Origin: Formicarius rufipectus
Taxonomy: Eukaryota; Chordata; Aves; Passeriformes; Formicariidae
Assembly: GCA_013399695.1 (NCBI GenBank)
Contig: VXAU01000197.1
Span: forward strand, 3,436,557-3,500,556
Length of the DNA: 64,000 nt
Direction of reading: 5' to 3'
The position numbers and the translations under genes were made by a program. The notes under the pieces are model-generated. The model was not told where the DNA came from. It saw nothing but the letters and a program-made list of their open reading frames with translations, and did not search any database. This document shows, in pieces, positions 40,497 through 53,230 of the stretch. Position 1 is the first letter of the stretch. Each line of letters opens with the position of its first letter.

Positions 40497-43400
40497 CTGA
40501 CAACCAACTTTGAGTGATTGGCATGGTCAGAGCAGCTGCAAAACAAATATGGTTACAGGTGATTCTAAAATAGGGGAATCTTCCAGAAGTTCAGGTGAAT
40601 CTGCTGTTTCCTCTGTCCTGTGATAGAGATTGTGCCCCAGAGGAATGGTTAGAAAGAGTGTGAATGAAATCACTTGGCAGTGCAACACTTGTTATCCTAA
40701 GAGTTTTACTGAAGTGAACAATAATACCATGCATTAATTTTTTTTCTTCCTCAATAACATCTGGTCCTGGTTGCTATAGTGCCAGGATACTGGTGATTTC
40801 CAAGTCCAATAAACTGCTACAGTTCCTGTGCTCCTTATTTAGCAATGTTTTTTAAGAAGTGCTATTTTTATATAGTGTTTCTTATGCTAAATTCAGCCTA
40901 CTGATTAGAGGGGTAAAGCTGCATTTGTTTTCCTTTGTTAGAGCAAAGTATAATTTGCATGGAAAAGTTCCTATTTTTAAAACTAAGGAAATCCAATTGT
41001 GGGTTTTATTTAAAATGCAAGAGTTTCTGATTAGTTCCTCCTTTCTCTTAAAAGCGGTAGTGGAAAGTACATATGTATTCCTGTTAGTATTCTCTGTAGG
41101 CACTCCTTAGTTTTGAGATGTTAGCATCATCAAATGTGCAACTACTTTCCTGTACTACTTGTTAACATGTACTTCATCATAATTGCGAGAAAGAATCAAA
41201 TGGAAATAGTAAAACACCTAAGAAAGGGAAGAACATCTTGTTTGTATTTTTCATTGCATTTAATATTTTTCATTAACTCGTGAAATGTAATTTATTAAAA
41301 GTGCAACTTTCAAACTGTCAAAGTTGGTAATTGTGGAAGAACTGGATAGAACTGTCCCCTTCATGGGGGATACACGTGACTGATACACATCCGGAGCTGT
41401 CCAATGTAATAGAAGTGGTGTCACAGCCTTAAGTACCAGTTACCAAACAGCAACATCTCTCTTGGAAAGCCACTTTTCTCTGCCTGCTTCAGGTTCCACT
41501 TTGCCCAGGACTGTATCATGCAGTGGGTGGAATTATGCAGGACAGGCTTTATTTTTCTTACATCATCCACATGCTGATTGCAAAGATAAAATCAGGCAGT
41601 TTTCCTGGCAGTTTGCTGTCCAGGCTGTGCCCCAGCCCAGCAATGTTAGCTTGGCCATGCTGAGGTTCTTACATAGTTGTTCTGTGTAGGATGAGTCAGC
41701 TCTGCCTTTAGAACGTAGCTCTTGGAAGAAGATAAAAATGACTCCGAGGTGATGAACCTGACCTTTGCACTGAGTCATTTATGGGGCAAAAAAAATACAT
41801 GAGGAAAGATCAGAAGAGTCTTTCTTTTTTTAAGTACCTGTGGACTACAGGTTTTCACTTTGCTCTTGGATTAATTCTATTCATGTATCATCAAAACAGA
41901 GAACTATCGCAGGGGATTATAATCAGAGCATTCTAATGCAGTCATTCCAGGTTACTGGCAGGGATAAGTCTCAAAGAAAAAGAGCTACAAATAAACAAAT
42001 AGTGTATAACATTTTTTTAAACAAAAATAATTGATGGATGAGCAAACTAGCACATAGGGCAACAGATGCCTTTCTCCAGGCAATGTAGAACCTTGTTACC
42101 CAGACAGTGGTGTCAGATTGTATTAAATCTACCAAACTCATCCTCCCACTGTGAATTTTTTAGTCAGTCCTCATATCCGTAGGAGAGTTTTGACTTTTGC
42201 TCTGTTATGAACACACATTTTTGCCTTCATTTCTGCACTTTAAAAGATGCAACTTATATATAAGGTAACACAATTTATTTTTAATGTCTCATGTTTAATT
42301 TTTCATAGGTGTCTCTTTATTAATAGTCTTGTTTTCTGTGAAGTATGTACTGGTGTGTGAGCCTTTAAGTCTCTGTAGTGCTCTGGGCACCCCTTAAAAA
42401 GCAGGCTGTGTTCTTTTTTAAAGCCACTACAGGGCTGCTGGTGTTGATACACATTAGGGAAGGCTGTCAGTTTTATGATTCAGTTTACTTTGCAGATTCT
42501 GAAAAGATCATCCTTAGTGTTGTTTTCTTAAATCAAAATGCCTGTCTAAGCTGAGAATGCCTGAAGCATTCCTTACATCCAGCAGGAAAGATCCTTGCTG
42601 TTTGGAGTTTTGTCTGACATGATTCTTTTTGCAAATTAAACTGTGTGGTCCTGATGTGAATGCAGCATGATTGACATATCACCACATATGTAATATATGT
42701 AAGTATTGTTTATGCTTCTTGTATTTAACTTAAAAGCTTAAGCAGGAGCAGTCTAAGCTCTCTGCAACTTCTGCCTGTATATATCAGAAAAAGTTTGGCT
42801 TTGGTTTGTTCTGTAGCTTGTTGATGCTCATCTGTGACAATACATTCAGTTTTTTCTGGGGGAAAGTGAAATTGTTCTATATGCCGCTTCCATTGCTTGT
42901 TTGTTTAGAGTTAGTTTTCCACATTCACTTCTCTGTAAAATTTTTGGATGCATGTGAGGCTAGTTATTAAAGTGCTTCAATCTCTTGATTTTCTATTTGT
43001 TTGAATGAGCATTTGTGTGGCAACATCATGAGAAAGGGGTTGACAGTCTGTGCAACTAATCCAGGTCAAGCCCCTGGACACTGGCAAGAAGCTTTTTTTG
43101 GAACTATGAAGTCCTTTTTCCTTTTCAGTTGCCCTTTAGTGTGAACATTTGGTCAGCATTTGCCTTTATACTGTATTTTGGACTAACTGGCTTGATGAGT
43201 TCTTAATCTCCACTCTACTTGTCTTTATTAACAGCTGCAGTGGATTGATTTACATAGGTTAAATGGTAGACCTCATCTGACTCCAGGAAAACGTTGCTTC
43301 TTAGGCACAATTATATTGTCAGAATTGTTACATACAATGAATAAATGAAGCACCGGGGAGAGAGGGCAGCAGGGAGAGAAAGGACAAAACTCTCATTAAA

Positions 43401-46400
43401 TATGCATTAAGAAGTCAAAAGTTATTTCTACAAAAAGTAGAAAGGATGAGGGAAGAGTGCATGGTAATGCTTTCCACAGGTCTGATTTTTGGACTGGTAC
43501 CATCAACCTCAGTCACATCAAGTTCTGAAGCGAATTGTGAAATCCCACAGAATTTCCTCTCAGGTCCAGGAGATATTTGAATGGTGCCTCTTTCTATGTT
43601 CCCTTTAGGATTTGATAGAGTTATTAAACTGAGAGAGGGGAGGTCTGCAGCAGAGAATCCCTGGCATTCCCAGGCATGCTGGAGGCAAGCAGCACACTGC
43701 CAGGCTCTTGCCAGCACGTCTGTCAGTGGTGGTTCCTGCCCGGTATGTTCACTGACCTCTTCTCTCTGTTGACTTGCAGGTTCTATTTGGAACTGGCAGT
43801 TGTAAGAGCTCAAGTGAGAAGTGTTGCCCTGTTGTTAATGCATTCAGTGCTTGCTGCCAAGTAAAGGAGAATGGAAAAATACTCTTTATTTGTTTTGTCT
43901 TAAGGAAGCGTAGCCTTCTCGTGTGCGAGAAGATGAGATTTTCCACAGGCATCTGCATCCCTTAAAATATGCCTGAAGTTTCAGTCTCTTTTTGGATCCA
44001 ACCTGGCCAACTCCCCCTGGTTTGTATGTTGTTTGTGACATTCTGTGGTGTGGAATATCCCTTTAGCCACGTTGGGTCAGCTGTCTGTGCTCCCTCCCAG
44101 CTCCTTGTGCACCTCCTCTCTGGCAGAGCATGAGAAACTGAGAAGTTCTTGATTTAGATTAAACTCTACTTAGCAACAACTAGAACATCAGTGTGTCATG
44201 AGCATCATTCTCATACTAAATCCTGAACACTGTACCACCTACTAAGAAGAAGAGTCTTCCAGGATGTTCCTCTACCTGACTTCAGTTCTCTTTTTTTTAA
44301 TGCATGGATTGCTTGTTGAGTGGAGTTTAGTTCTGGGCTAGCTGGGATTAATTTTGGCCTTTTTTTATTGAAGGTTTATAATTAATTAATCTGGAAAATA
44401 TCAAGGCAGTTATTGTTAAGGGACTAAATCACTGAAGTCAATGGATTAGGCAGAAAAATCACCAACTGCAATGATGCATTTATCAAAATATCCTTTGCAG
44501 AAATCAGGTATTTCACAACCACAAGGGAAGGGGAGATGGTGAGAGAGGAGATGCACAACAAAACTGTGTGTGAAAAGTGCGGTTCTCCAAGTAACAGCAT
44601 CTGGAAACATTCAGCCCTGGAGAAACTGGTCGTGAGGAATTCTGAGAGAGCAGAACTGTTTGCTGGAGTGCTGTTCGTGTGCCCTGCACAGAAACTGGCC
44701 TGGCTGCCCTGCAGGCAGCAGCGTGTGCTGCTCCAGTTCCCCCCACCGTGGGTTCTCCCCAGGACACGGCTGGTAACTCCGTGCAGGAGCTGAGCTATCA
44801 CAGCTGCATCTCCCAGCTCTTCTCTCAGATCCCAGCTGCAGGGGCTCTCTGCTGCTGAGAGATGACTCAAGTCATCAAATAGAAACTAATATTTTTGGAA
44901 TTTCTGAGCTGACAATAATTATGACCTGGATTGCTTCCAGAAGACATAGCCCAGTGAAGGAACTTGGCTAAAATTTACAAGGCTTTGGCTCAGTTTCTGG
45001 CTTCAACCACCTGCTATTGTTCCAAAATCTGAGTCATTTATTCTTTGTTCCTTTATGTTTGTTGTTTTTTTTCCTGAAAGCAAGTAACCTAAATATTTTA
45101 AGTCTACATTGAATGGTCACTTCCAAACACTGATGATATAACAAATACATTCTCTGCTTATTGAAGGACTGCAAGTGGAAATCTTGGACCTGAGTTAATT
45201 TGTTGGCTTTCTATCTTCTATTTTCTAAAACAAAAAAAATACCAGTTACTTCTGCTCCTTTTTCAGGTGATTCTTCATCTTTACAGATGTAGTTGGACGG
45301 GGAGCATAGGTGGGTTTTATCCTGGTAAATGCAAAAGAATGCTGTGAGAAATTGCCACTATGATAAACAGAGATATAAGTGAAAAAAATAGGTTTATAAC
45401 TAAGGACTAATGGAACTGGAGTAGTAATTGCCCTAGTTCTTTTAATTCTGGCAAATAACATGATAAAATGCATTTTCTTCAGGTGAGACCAACAGCCAGC
45501 TTGTTATGTGTTATGTCTCATAAACTACTTTCCATCTTGGACAGTTTAAGTAGAGTGTGAAAGATGGTGGCTGAGGTACACCTCAGCCTTGTACACCTTG
45601 TACAGAGCAGAATAGACACACCATAGCACACAAGATGTACCATGACTTTGAGTAATTAACAGGACACAGTGATTTCTTTGTATATCCAAGGAACTGTCCT
45701 GTGCAGTATGTGTGTATTTTAAAAATATTTACTGATTTAATTCACACCTTAGAAAATACAATCAGTGAGCTAAGAAAACCTTCTCCTCTCGATCCTCAGA
45801 AGTGTCTGGCAGCTCACAGAGCCCGACTGCCACTTTTAATTGCACCTTGAGCAGGAGACTGGAGAAATGATAATTGCTGAGATCCTCCTGAGTGAGATGA
45901 GAGGTGTATCTGCATCACGAGACTGAATTTGTCATCTTGCTTTAGTGCAGTGCCACCATTTAGTCAAGAAAGGGCTTCCCACAGATGATGAGATGTTCTG
46001 GTGCTGTACCATGTCATTACTTAAGCTGCACTAATTTTCACTGTCCTTTGTTTATGCTCAGATCAAGGGTAAGACTGGCACTCCAGGTGTGGGCAGACAT
46101 GCAGGAGCTTGTGTGGAATTAATTGATATGTTAAAATCATTGCTACTCAGGATGGTCTTTTCAGTGTGAATGCCTTATAAACCTGATGTTTAATGTCATT
46201 TTTCTATAGAAAAAAAATATTCACATGCTCATACCCTCTGTTGAGCTGACTATACATTTTGAGCCCAGTGATTAACTTCAGTCAGATTTGAATGTCACAC
46301 CTGCTTAGGTATTAGTCAAGTAGCCATTAGGTAAAAATCTGTAAGCTTCACTAGTTCTGATTCTTAGGTGATAAAGCTTAGGAAGCAATTTAGATAAAAA

Positions 46401-47762
46401 GTTAAATAACTTTTGCTCATTGAAAAAGTTATTTTCCTGTTCAGTATGTGTATCTTGCATGCAGAGAGTTTTGAAATTGATTTAAGAGAGGTGTGCTTAA
46501 AATAGCAAGTTTTTGGTTTCAGATGGTATTAAAAATGTTTAATATCAGAATCTTGACGTTCCTTTTTTGGGTGCTGACATTGGTAAGTCAAAAGTTGGCA
46601 ATTTAATTTTTTTCCACGTTGAGAACTTTAGACAAACTGTAACAAAGCATTACTTGAACAGTTTTTCTTAAGACCTCAGCAGAATGAGTAGAGAAATCTG
46701 CTGATAGTGTGGACTTTAGTGATGCAAAATCATAAATGATTTCTCATCACTCAAAAATGGGCCAAGTTTTGCCCACCTTAATTTACTTTTGGGAAATATA
46801 ACCAATGTTTTCAGAAGATAATGCATAATTCCCACTGTAGGATGGAAGGATTACAGATTGTCCAGCATGACTGACTGCTACTTTCATAAGGAACTGGGTT
46901 TGATTTAATTTCTGACAACTGCCTTTGTGAACTTGTGCTACAAAGAAATAGTCAGAAACATAAGAGGATGCTTCTGGTTTTTCCTGAGCTGCATCTATTT
47001 TGATTTGTGTGACCTGATAAGCTTTTCCACCCTTCTAGTTCGACCTTTGACTGTACACTTGAGTTTTATTTACTGTTCCTGTTTCCCTGCTTATATTGCT
47101 CTCTAAATGTATATAAATACATTCCTGAGGCTGTAGTTAATACCTTGATCTTTAAGCATAAGTTACTTAATCTTTGACTTCCACCTGAGTTTCTGATTTG
47201 GCTGTCACTGTAGTGCAGATTCCAAACCCTTCTATTGAAATCTGTATATATACTTACATTATAAATAGATATATATTAAAAGTGAAGGGAAATATGTGAA
47301 TATAACAGTGGGTGCATTAGTAGTCATTCCAGCTGTTGGCTTTTGCCTTCTGAACCCCTGAATTCCACTGCACTGATGTTTTTCTGAGAGCCAAGTCTCT
47401 CTCCCTTCCCAGCTCTGAGCGAGGTGAGGCAGCCAGGTCTGAGCTCTTTGTTCCATCCACGGGGAGATTTGGTTGTTATTCTTTTGGTAGGCACCAGGCC
47501 TGTGAAGCCAGGGCATCTCTCTTTGCTTGCATATCTTTAATCAGATCATCTCCTGAAAACATGTGGGTTTATGAGAGAGCCGACTGTAATTGCAAGTTAA
47601 TCTGCTGCTTCTGCACCTTCAGTGCCTTTGGCTCTGCGCCTCATATTGCTCTTAATAATTTGTTAATACCAAATAATGCAAAAATACTGCTTCCTTAAGC
47701 ACTTAATAGGATGTAGTGTAAGGGAGATAAATGGTCTGTAACACTCTTTACTTCTGTTTTAG
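40497..47762. other. RIMBP2: Intron, no supported gene
   Basis: This is the last part of the 37-kb intron. It is slightly GC-richer around 43.6-43.8 and 44.5-44.9 kb, where longer chance frames occur. The 148-codon - strand frame at 44424-44870 is not recognisable as a protein. The final bases form the acceptor (ACTCTTTACTTCTGTTTTAG) of the next exon. Confidence 0.6.
44861..44876. promoter_or_regulatory. AP-1 site within a palindrome
   Basis: GATGACTCAAGTCATC is a 7+2+7 inverted repeat containing the AP-1 core TGACTCA (44863-44869). It lies in a GC-richer 400-base segment. It is a motif match only. Confidence 0.3.
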
Positions 47763-47852
47763 GAAAATAAACTGAAAGATGCTGTGCAAGAAAAGAATCG
47801 CCTGAGCCTTCAGTATGCAAGTGTGTCCCACAAAGCACTGCAGTATGACCAG
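47763..47852 (+). CDS. RIMBP2: RIMBP2 exon, N-terminal coiled coil
   Basis: The 90-bp exon encodes 30 codons (ENKLKDAVQEKNRLSL...SHKALQYDQ), phase 0 at both ends, between acceptor CTTCTGTTTTAG and donor GTAACA. RIMBP2 is a presynaptic scaffold that links RIM proteins and voltage-gated calcium channels at the active zone; its N-terminus is a coiled coil for multimerisation and scaffolding. The peptide is charged and helix-forming. It aligns without gaps, as I recall the sequence, to the 30 residues preceding the corresponding segment of the paralogue TSPOAP1 (shared E1, L4 and RL at 13-14). It splices in frame to 53108. It lies upstream of the methionine usually annotated as the start, so it belongs to a longer isoform. 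Confidence 0.88.
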
Positions 47853-47934
47853 GTAACACCACGAGCACAGGGCTCTTACAGTCATTTGTTACAGAAATCA
47901 GGCTGCAGAGAGGGTAAAAATGGATCATATGGTC

Positions 47935-47953
47935 TTTTTTTTTTTTTTTTTTT
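47935..47953. repeat. Poly-T tract (19)
   Basis: A T19 run about 80 bases downstream of the 47763 exon donor. In RNA it is a U-rich tract that could affect use of that donor, but it may be a neutral homopolymer. Confidence 0.85.
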
Positions 47954-48474
47954 GTCTGATTTGCTTGCTTCTATGTGAAAATGTCATTGAAAATAAATTA
48001 CAAAAAATTATTTTACGAGCAAATGTGATTTCCCAAGTGAACGTTCAAGACACTGATGGATTTTAGGGAGCTCCATCATTCCTCTGAGGTATATTTTCTT
48101 AGTCTTGTAAATTGGTGTTAGGCTTTGGTAAAAGACTTTTTCGGTGATTCTGGTGAGAACTTGATTGGAAAATTCTCCTCTATTTCTTAAGAATTTCTGT
48201 CTATTAGTTGGGTTTTTCTCCCACCCTTCTGCATTTTAAATTTGCAATTTAGAATTTCACCGTAAAATGTTGAAAAACTCTTGTCCAGCAGCAAATGCCC
48301 AAAACTCTACATGGCACTATTTCCCCGGTAGCCTCCTCAGGTATTCCAGGTCCTGATACAAAAACTATTTTAACAGTAAGTGTTTTTCTTCAGGTCATAT
48401 TTGGACTAAATCATGGACTAAACCCCATCTTTCTGCCTGCAGTATGATTATATCTGTGGCAAATTCTGCATGGG
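47954..48474. other. RIMBP2: Intron, nothing recognised
   Basis: AT-rich intron sequence between the 47763 exon and the GC-rich motif cluster. I see no gene or repeat. Confidence 0.6.
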
Positions 48475-48579
48475 GTGACCATCCCGGGAGGGGGGAGCGG
48501 CCAACGTGCCTCCCCTCACCACATATGCATTCAGGGGAAGAGACATCATGAACCAGCCACTTTACAGGGCTACATTTAG

Positions 48580-48589
48580 CTAAAAATAA
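48580..48589. promoter_or_regulatory. MEF2 site
   Basis: CTAAAAATAA is a full match to the MEF2 consensus YTAWWWWTAR. MEF2 factors drive activity-dependent neuronal genes. Confidence 0.45.
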
Positions 48590-48624
48590 AACTCCAATCT
48601 GGGATTTTTACAGGGCTTAAGTGA

Positions 48625-48637
48625 GTTGCTGGGCAAC
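48625..48637. promoter_or_regulatory. RFX X-box
   Basis: GTTGCTGGGCAAC is an X-box (two half sites GTTGC and GCAAC in inverted orientation), with one deviation from GTNRCC in the left half. Confidence 0.45.
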
Positions 48638-48732
48638 CTCATTCATAGCACAAGAGCTGCTGCTCACACGGGCGCCGATGAAAGCCCCTCCTCGACGCTT
48701 GCAAACCAGCGGTGGCTGCGCCCCTTGGTGTC

Positions 48733-48740
48733 TGACGTCA
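48733..48740. promoter_or_regulatory. Palindromic CRE
   Basis: TGACGTCA is the full 8-bp CREB/ATF element. Full sites with an intact CpG are uncommon in CpG-depleted intron DNA, which adds weight to this patch being regulatory. Confidence 0.5.
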
Positions 48741-48790
48741 GTGGGGCACAGAGTAGCCCACTGCTGAATTTCCAAGCCAAAGGAGGTCTC

Positions 48791-51700
48791 ATTAGGTCCC
48801 TGAGGGGATGGAAGTCACCAGAATTCAGGGATGGCTGTGTGTTTAGTCCGTGTTTTATATGTAGCACCTCTTATTGAAGACAACCTGACATTTCCTGTTG
48901 CTGACGAATTTAAATTGTTTTTATGTGAAAAGACAGAGTTACCATACTTTATGAGAGGAGGAAGCCATGTGTATTGTGGCATCACTTAATTTTATTCATC
49001 CATCTGTCTACAGTTTCTCCCTTTCCTAATGTTTTTCTCTTCTCTTTATGGTTGTTTACACATTACCTTTGCTCTTTGCTTCATGAGACACGTAAGATAA
49101 AGTCTCACTTGGGCAATTTGATGTTCTGACATGGAATAATGCACAGCATTAATGCAATGAAGGCTCAGTACCTTGGTGACACTAAAAATGTTAGTCCTCT
49201 TACTATCAGCAAGTGCAGAACTGCATGGTTAATAATGCTTTATTGTAGGTAATACTTGTCATTAACTCTAGTGAAAAGCTGGAGGTGATGGAAAAAATCT
49301 AATAAAACCAATTTAAACTGTAAAGGTAAAATGTCAACCTTTGACACGTTAGCCACTAAGTTAGCAATAAAATCATCTTGTCAGAGTTTATCAAACAGTG
49401 GGTGTTTGTTTCTTCACATGTATTAAACACTGTGAAAGGCACAGTACAACAATTCTGGAAGCCTGCACTACTAATCTAATACCACCTCAGTGCAACCAAA
49501 AACCTTTTTTGGGAGTAGTGTCTCACTTCTAATAATTTTAAAAATATGTAATCTTAGTGGCATACCCTGAATGTTAACAAACCTTTTGTTTTCTTTCTTG
49601 CATAGCAGGTTTTCTGGCAGTATTTTACCACACACAGTGAGGTTGAGGATAGATTGTGCAGTTTAGATTGCATTTTACTGTTCAGAATGTGTGAAACTAT
49701 ACAGCTTTGTATGTGGAGGTTTGAGCAGAATTCTAACAGAGCTAGGGCTCAGCCCTGAAGGGGAAAACCTGCCTAAATTAATTTATTCTTTTTCACCCTT
49801 GAGAGCTGGCCTGAAAAACAGGCCAACTCCCAAGCAAATGAGGCTGGAGGAGTGTTTATACATTGTTATGTAGCACAAATAAAGCTACTGCTCATTTTTG
49901 CACAATGTACTTGCTGAAATTTGACTGTAAAAAGGAGTAAGTATGAGGATGGCTACCTTGAGAGACACCAGATAAAGCTAAAATTGTACATAACTTCCAT
50001 GGTGTGGTTTTGGTACTGTGCTAAGTGAAGCAAAGTGGTATTCTTGGTGTGGAAGACTTGAGGAAAGATTTTATGTCATTATGAGTGCTGTGGCTCTGAC
50101 TCATTTTCCTGTTCATCTGAATATAGATGGGTTAGTGGTTTTATGTAGAAATAGAAGATGCATTGTGCTTTCAGAATTTGCCTCCACAGCACCTGCAATC
50201 ATACCATTCTCATGGTTGTTCTCAGTAAAGTTTTCTGGACAATGCCAGTGGTCTGAGAAATTGGCTGGACTCTAATGCCTGGAATAAAGGCACATGGTGG
50301 CTTGTAAGGCTGATGGACCTTTTCACCAACAAAATAAACTGCTGCTTTGTGATGATGTGCTGGTTTCAATGACCAGTGTCTCTTTAAGTGTTCAGGAGGT
50401 GGAAGGCACTTCAGTTCTGGCCTTCATAGCTGACTCCAATGAGGGCACATTTAGTAAGTGTGAAGATACAGGATGCAAAATAAATTGGTTGATGCATTGA
50501 ACAGAGAAACATCATGGATCAAAATGTTCCCTGTTTCTGTCATGAAATTAGAGCTGTTTCTGATGGCACTCTATTTAGGTCAACTGTTTTTGCCACTGGG
50601 AACATTGATGTTTTGATACGCTCTGTAATTCAAGTTCATGTATACCCGTATGTTCTTAAACAGCCTGCTTGGAGAGAGCATTAAATTCACATTTAAGAAC
50701 AACTGTTGTCTAAAAAAAATATGGAAATGCTAGTCTTGTCAAGTTTTATGATGCCTTATGGGTTATATAAATGTGTAGATCCCAGCGTTCTACGTGATAC
50801 ACGATCTTCAGATGAGTGATTTCTGGCAAGGCTGTCCTACAGAAATATTAAAAGATACCAGTGTTTCTGGAAGTAAAAAGAGCGATTATCAGAAGGTGTT
50901 TGGTAGATTTGGTTCTGTAAAACAGTCACAGAGCTTTGTTCAAAAGCTGATTTGCCAAAAGAGAAAGTAGAGAAATTATCAGAACCATTTGTTTATTCCT
51001 AAACTTTATTTAATTTAGGTAGGCACTTTGGGATCCTAAATGGAAGATCCTGAGATGTGTAAAATATCAGCCATTCTATCTGTCTCTAATCCATCTCTTT
51101 CCAAAATCACATCAGCAGCCTGATGAGCACTGTTTGTTCTAAGAGCCCCCTCCCTGCCAGCAGGGAAGAGCACAGAGCACAAAGGCACCCTGCCCACCAG
51201 CCCCCCAAAATTATTCAGGATATGATGACTAGCAAGTTCTAGAAAACTCTTTACAAAGGTGGTCAGTTGTATGAATTGCTTTGGAGACAGTGAAAAGCTA
51301 AAGTCTGAGGAAAAAAACCTTGAAAAACTTGTTCAAAATACTGTGCTTCATTAATCCTCAGTAAATTAACTGAGTTTCACGGGCAGTAACAAAATTGCAT
51401 CATCGATACTGATACCCCATTGTTTCCTTTTTCCACTCCAGTATTCTTCAACAATATACGCTGACTGATCAGAGCAATGGAATACAATACAAAGGATGCA
51501 GAAAGTTAATAGCTTCTGAAAATCCATTGTTTAATAGTTTCCTTAGTTAGCAAGAAGGAAGGGGAAAGGAAAAGAAAAATATCTGCACAGGAAAAAAAAT
51601 AATCCTGAGCTTGACAATAATTGCATCAGTTCTTGTGGAAAACATGATTTGTTCCATTTTCCTCTCTTTTTTTCTAGTCCACTGCACTCCAAAGAGCCCT

Positions 51701-53107
51701 GCTGCAAAGCTGAATACAAGGGCTGGCTGCAACCATTTAGGTTGTTTGGTCCATGGCAAAATTTGCAAGTTAACAAACTGGAGCCAGAAGGCAAATAAAA
51801 AGGCTGAATCAGCTTCCAAAACATCGCTTTAGAAAACGTCCAGGAGATATCCGTGGCAGAGATTGCTTAATGCCATTCATCCTTTAAAAATCAAAATATT
51901 ACAGTGATTAAATTGGGGGGAAAAAATAAAATAAAAAATAAAAGGAACATGTCACTTCCTAAACTGGACTTGGGAGGCAACGTGAGCTGCACCGAGATTA
52001 AAGCCTGTGCCAGTGGTTTGCCTTTCCCTGGCCACTAACCCAGCCAGCCTTGTTTATGCTTCAGTGCTGTGTTGCAGTAACAAAGGAAAACAGATGATTG
52101 TGGGAACTGCTCACTAAAACAATTATTGCTTTTTCTTTTGCTTTCTTACCTTCTATCAACATTGCAGGGAAGTAGGAATAATATGTAAACATCATGTTTT
52201 GGTTTTTTTTACCCAGGTGTTTATTTCTGCTGGGTGCTCATCCTTAATATAAAAACTGCAGTTTCTCATAAGACACAAGGTGTAATAATCCAATTGTGAT
52301 ACATCAATACTTGTGTCAAAGTCATAAAATGATCAGGGGTAAGAAATCAAATTTTCAGCTGATCTGAATTCAAGACAGAACTTTTCCATGGCAGGATAAA
52401 GTAATTAAATCTATTCCTTGTTTTCTCTGTGTGTTTGTGAAGCAGTCACTGTCACTGATGCTTCACAAAATCCTGTATAAAGAAACTGGATCATACTGAA
52501 ATGGTTAAAATAGCACCAAATAATTTAAGTTGTAAAGCAAGTCCCACTTTATGAGTATTGGATCCTTTAAATGCCTTCTGTATGGAAATATTTTAAAGGA
52601 GAGCAAGGGTTTTGTTGCAGAAGAACACCTCGTTTAGAATTGTAGAGACACTAATTTCAGGTGTTGGCAGAGGATGATGGTGCATATTTGAGTTTGTTCT
52701 GAAATCACTTTATGCTGAAAAAGAGTCCAAAAAATGTACATGTGAGTTATATTTAAAAATGTGTTAGAACTCTGTCTCTTGATGGAGCACACTCGTTTCT
52801 GATGCCTCTGAGATCCAGAGAATTTAGAAATGTTTTGGTTGTCATTCATTTTGGGCACTGTGTAGTGTATTTATTTAAATTTATCTGACTTACACATAAC
52901 TGCAGTTTGGTTGCCAGATTGTGGTCCTTGTCAAAAGAAAATGTTCCATGCATCCATGTATATGAACATTCCTGTTTGGGATTTTTGTGCTTCTTTCCTA
53001 TTTCCTTTAAACTTCTTTTTTCCTTCCTTCATTTTTAACATGCACAAATATTTGTTTCCCTTCATTTGTTAGCCGTTTGGGCAATAACCACATTTAAATT
53101 TTTCTAG
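48791..53107. other. RIMBP2: Intron, no supported gene
   Basis: Remainder of the 5.3-kb intron between the 47763 and 53108 exons. No exon or repeat is recognised. It ends in the acceptor TTTAAATTTTTCTAG. Confidence 0.65.
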
Positions 53108-53230
53108 GTAAAATCAGACTATGACCATCTTCGAGAAACCCTTCTAAGAGTGACCAAAGAACGAGATTTGGCTGTGAAGGGAAAACACCAGCTCCAAGCC
53201 AAGCTGGAGAACTTAGAGCAGGTCCTAAAG
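53108..53230 (+). CDS. RIMBP2: RIMBP2 exon, N-terminal coiled coil
   Basis: The 123-bp exon encodes 41 codons, phase 0-0, from VKSDYDHLRETLLRVTKERD to ENLEQVLK, between AAATTTTTCTAG and donor GTATGT. The segment LRETLLRVTKERD and the terminal LENLEQVLK correspond, as I recall the paralogue TSPOAP1, to LRGQLLGVTQERD and LESLEQVLK, which then continue into HMRE exactly as the next exon does here. Leucines are spaced 3 and 4 apart through the second half, as in a coiled coil. There is no methionine. The neighbouring exons join without frame change. The identification is strong. Confidence 0.93.

Larger units (their letters stand above)
48475..48790. promoter_or_regulatory. Candidate internal promoter or enhancer patch
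   Basis: A roughly 300-base segment is clearly GC-richer than the surrounding intron, with CpGs clustered at 48484-48506 and 48668-48720. It contains a perfect MEF2 site, an RFX X-box and a perfect palindromic CRE within 161 bases. MEF2 and CREB together typify activity-regulated neuronal elements, and X-boxes occur in neuronal promoters. It lies between the first long-isoform exons and the exon carrying the canonical methionine, so it could start short RIMBP2 transcripts. No TATA box or initiator is obvious. An intronic enhancer is equally possible. Confidence 0.45.

Noticed and set aside
44424..44870. 148-codon - strand open frame
   Set aside because: It lies in a locally GC-richer stretch that lowers stop frequency. 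There is no recognisable domain, splice context or homology to RIMBP2.
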